From: Chalciporus piperatus | Lineage: Eukaryota; Basidiomycota; Agaricomycetes; Boletales; Boletaceae | Assembly: GCA_038093975.1 (NCBI GenBank) | Contig: JBBPTG010000360.1 | Location: 1-20,359, forward strand | DNA length: 20,359 nucleotides | Reading direction: 5' to 3' | Shown: in pieces, positions 18,773-20,359 of the stretch | Layout: each line of letters opens with the position of its first letter | How positions within the stretch are numbered: position 1 is the first letter of the stretch | Made by a program: the position numbers and the translations under genes | Notes under the pieces: generated by a model | What the model was told of the DNA's origin: nothing | Database searches by the model: none | The model's input: only the letters and a program-made list of their open reading frames with translations

Positions 18773-18792
18773 ATTTATCCTCCGACTCGGAG
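18773..18792 (-). promoter_or_regulatory. TATA-like box and palindrome upstream of FunK1
   Basis: On the minus strand ATAAATA (18779-18773) lies about 61-67 nt before the FunK1 ATG, with a C/T-rich leader after it, a plausible core promoter. The palindrome CTCCGACTCGGAG (18780-18792) abuts it upstream and could be a factor site. The segment carrying both is absent from the duplicated FunK1 fragment. Confidence 0.5.
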
Positions 18793-19268
18793 GAAATCAA
18801 CTATAGAGTCCACATATGTCAGACTCTGTGAAGTGGCATTGTTCTACTGACCTGGGATTTGCTTTGTCTTGTGGAGGTGCACGAGGTGGTGAATTTGACC
18901 ACAAATTGAACTCAGTGCAACGTACGATCTTCAAAGCTTCAACCTTCCACAGCAAGTCCACATTAATTGACACCGTCGCGTCCACCGCGTTTTGGTCAGG
19001 TGACATGAGATCATCCCAATTTCCAATAACCCACATTGGGAATATTGACACTGCTAACATGCTGCAGCCGGGCTTTTCTGGCACTGGAACGACAAATGCC
19101 CCCTGGTTTTGTAGTATTGGAGGCCTACCTCAGGGACTTCGAGTCTTTTGGCGTCATTTTGAGTAGAAGATTCTTGTCCCCGCCAATAGTCTCAGATCTC
19201 AAGTCTTATTCGACGATCTTCAAAATCCCTTCAAGTTATCTAATATCTCGGCCAAGCCTGGGGCTGAA
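18793..19268. other. FunK1 upstream region, no gene supported
   Basis: The first 100 bp or so align with the region upstream of the FunK1 fragment (compare GTGGAGGTGCACGAGGTGGT near 18869 with GTGGAGGTCCACAAGGTAGT near 15528). A 116-codon frame (18816-19166, +) and a 95-codon frame on the other strand (19084-18797) overlap it. Neither matches anything I know, and neither frame is kept in the duplicate. Confidence 0.45.
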
Positions 19269-19276
19269 TGTGCGAT
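19269..19276 (+). repeat. Target-site duplication TGTGCGAT, left
   Basis: Eight bases identical to 19955-19962, immediately flanking the inverted-repeat element between them. Confidence 0.9.
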
Positions 19277-19954
19277 TAGTGTTTAAAAGTCCAGGTACAT
19301 AACTGGAAAAAAACCGAAACTTAACTTAACTGGAGTGAAATATAACTGAAACCGAGCGAAAAATTGTAACTGGTTACATCCGGTTTCAGTTACAGTTTTG
19401 TCACTTCCAAAATATTACAAAACTGTACACAAACTGGTTATAACTGGTTATAAATAATAACCTATATATGGTCATCTACCACTATTTTTCCTGATTTTTT
19501 ACAAATTTTTCTGACCTTATTTGACTTTGTGTCTGAATATTGAAGTAAATTGATGAAATGACTGATTGAGACACACTCAACTCAAATACACATGTTAATT
19601 TGCACTGCTGAGATTACATATTTGCTTGTATTTTACTTAACTTGACCTCCATTCCAATGCTATATCCACCAAAACATATGATAATCATGGTAATATCATA
19701 AAATGAGCATATCTTCTCAAGGACTGAACCAAATCACATGATCCAGGGGTCATTTTAAAGCTAAGAATCAGGGCTTTCTAATGTCTGTCCAGTTATTACA
19801 AAAAACCGGTCACAAACCGGACCATAACTGATATGACAGTTATGTAGAGTTTCAGTTCAGTTAAACTGATTTTGCAGAAATTGATAACCAGTTACAGTTA
19901 CAGTTTTGTCAAAAGAGGTACAAAAACTTAACTTAACTGGACTTTTAAACACTA
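19277..19954. mobile_element. 678-bp hAT-like non-autonomous transposon (MITE)
   Basis: The ends are perfect 18-bp inverted repeats, TAGTGTTTAAAAGTCCAG and its complement, flanked by a perfect 8-bp direct repeat TGTGCGAT. An 8-bp duplication and ends beginning TAGTG are the signature of the hAT superfamily. The interior is AT-rich and has no coding capacity. It has many subterminal AACTGG, GTAACTGGTTA and CAGTTACAGTTTTGTCA motifs on both sides, as hAT transposase-binding regions often do. It must be moved by a transposase encoded elsewhere. The intact ends and duplication suggest fairly recent insertion. Confidence 0.93.
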
Positions 19955-19962
19955 TGTGCGAT
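19955..19962 (+). repeat. Target-site duplication TGTGCGAT, right
   Basis: Second copy of the 8-bp duplication; excising 19277-19962 restores ..GGGCTGAATGTGCGATACTTTCG.. Confidence 0.9.
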
Positions 19963-20359
19963 ACTTTCGTGGAGTTCTGTTGGTGTATCCAGATGGTTTG
20001 ACGAACCAATCGTGGTCGCCTTGGCCAACCACGGTCACAGCACATGTCTGTAATCCAGTCGAACAACATGCAGGTTCGGTGGTACATTCTTCAAAACGTT
20101 GACGGTTTCGGACGACACTGACTTCTAAGTCGTCAAGCTTCAGTTTCAAATGCGACGGTAAAGGAATTTACCGTTCTTTCCTTGCAGCCCACAACTTCGA
20201 GCTCGACCCTCCACTTACTCTGCTTCTTCAGTGTATTCTCGTGCGCTCATTACGCTTAGAGCAGGCTCGGACCTCACAGCCTATGAAACCTGTCTCACTG
20301 TCTCGGGTCATCCTTGGACTGCGATTGGGAGCCACTGATAATTATCGGTGGGTCAGTAA
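19963..20359. other. Right-edge region, no gene supported
   Basis: Nothing recognisable as a gene is seen. The last 22 bases repeat 15636-15657 exactly (core ATTATCGGTGGGTCAGTAA), which suggests the duplicated FunK1-upstream block resumes here and continues outside the window. Confidence 0.5.

Noticed and set aside
18816..19302. Two plus-strand open frames upstream of FunK1 (18816-19166, 19036-19302)
   Set aside because: The region is partly a duplicate of 15485-15560, where these frames are not kept. The second frame runs into the MITE, and no family is recognisable.
1..20359. Subtelomeric location suggested by a RecQ helicase next to satellites
   Set aside because: Telomere-linked RecQ genes are known in fungi, but no TTAGGG-type repeat is seen, so location cannot be claimed.

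Overview
The window looks like nuclear DNA of a filamentous basidiomycete, most likely an Agaricomycete. Introns are short (43-62 bp, GT..AG). One gene is a FunK1-type fungal kinase and two belong to the DUF6589 family, which I associate with mushroom-forming fungi. Coding and repetitive DNA are interleaved in a way typical of dispensable or subtelomeric regions. I see no telomeric repeats, rRNA, tRNA or CRISPR.

Layout. (1) 1-2054: the end of a large repeat made of three consecutive minisatellites. It runs off the left edge and stops abruptly at 2054. (2) 2055-11237: about 9.2 kb holding a 5'-truncated RecQ-like helicase (+), a complete four-exon DUF6589 gene (-), a 13-exon flavin monooxygenase pseudogene (-) and a second DUF6589 gene cut off at its 3' end (+). 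(3) 11238-14321: a 3.08-kb element whose left arm is an inverted copy of 1-2054 and whose right arm is a third copy of the same terminus; its ends read CATCAGCAACACTGCAAAAA. (4) 14322-15439: a fragment of a coatomer beta (SEC26-like) gene fused to the 5' end of a duplicated FunK1 gene, both broken. (5) 16213-18712: an apparently intact FunK1 kinase gene with four exons and a TATA-like box. (6) 19277-19954: a 678-bp non-autonomous hAT-like element with a perfect 8-bp target duplication.

How it fits together. Only two genes look intact: the 946-codon DUF6589 gene and the 775-residue FunK1 kinase. The other gene-like segments are truncated or disabled, and three of the truncations fall exactly on the terminus of the minisatellite-bearing repeat. 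The two inverted copies at 1-2054 and 11238-about 13391 bracket the RecQ/DUF6589/monooxygenase block like the ends of a composite transposon. This arrangement is the best candidate here for something undescribed. Mobility is an inference: no target-site duplication was found for this family, and the left element is not complete in the window.
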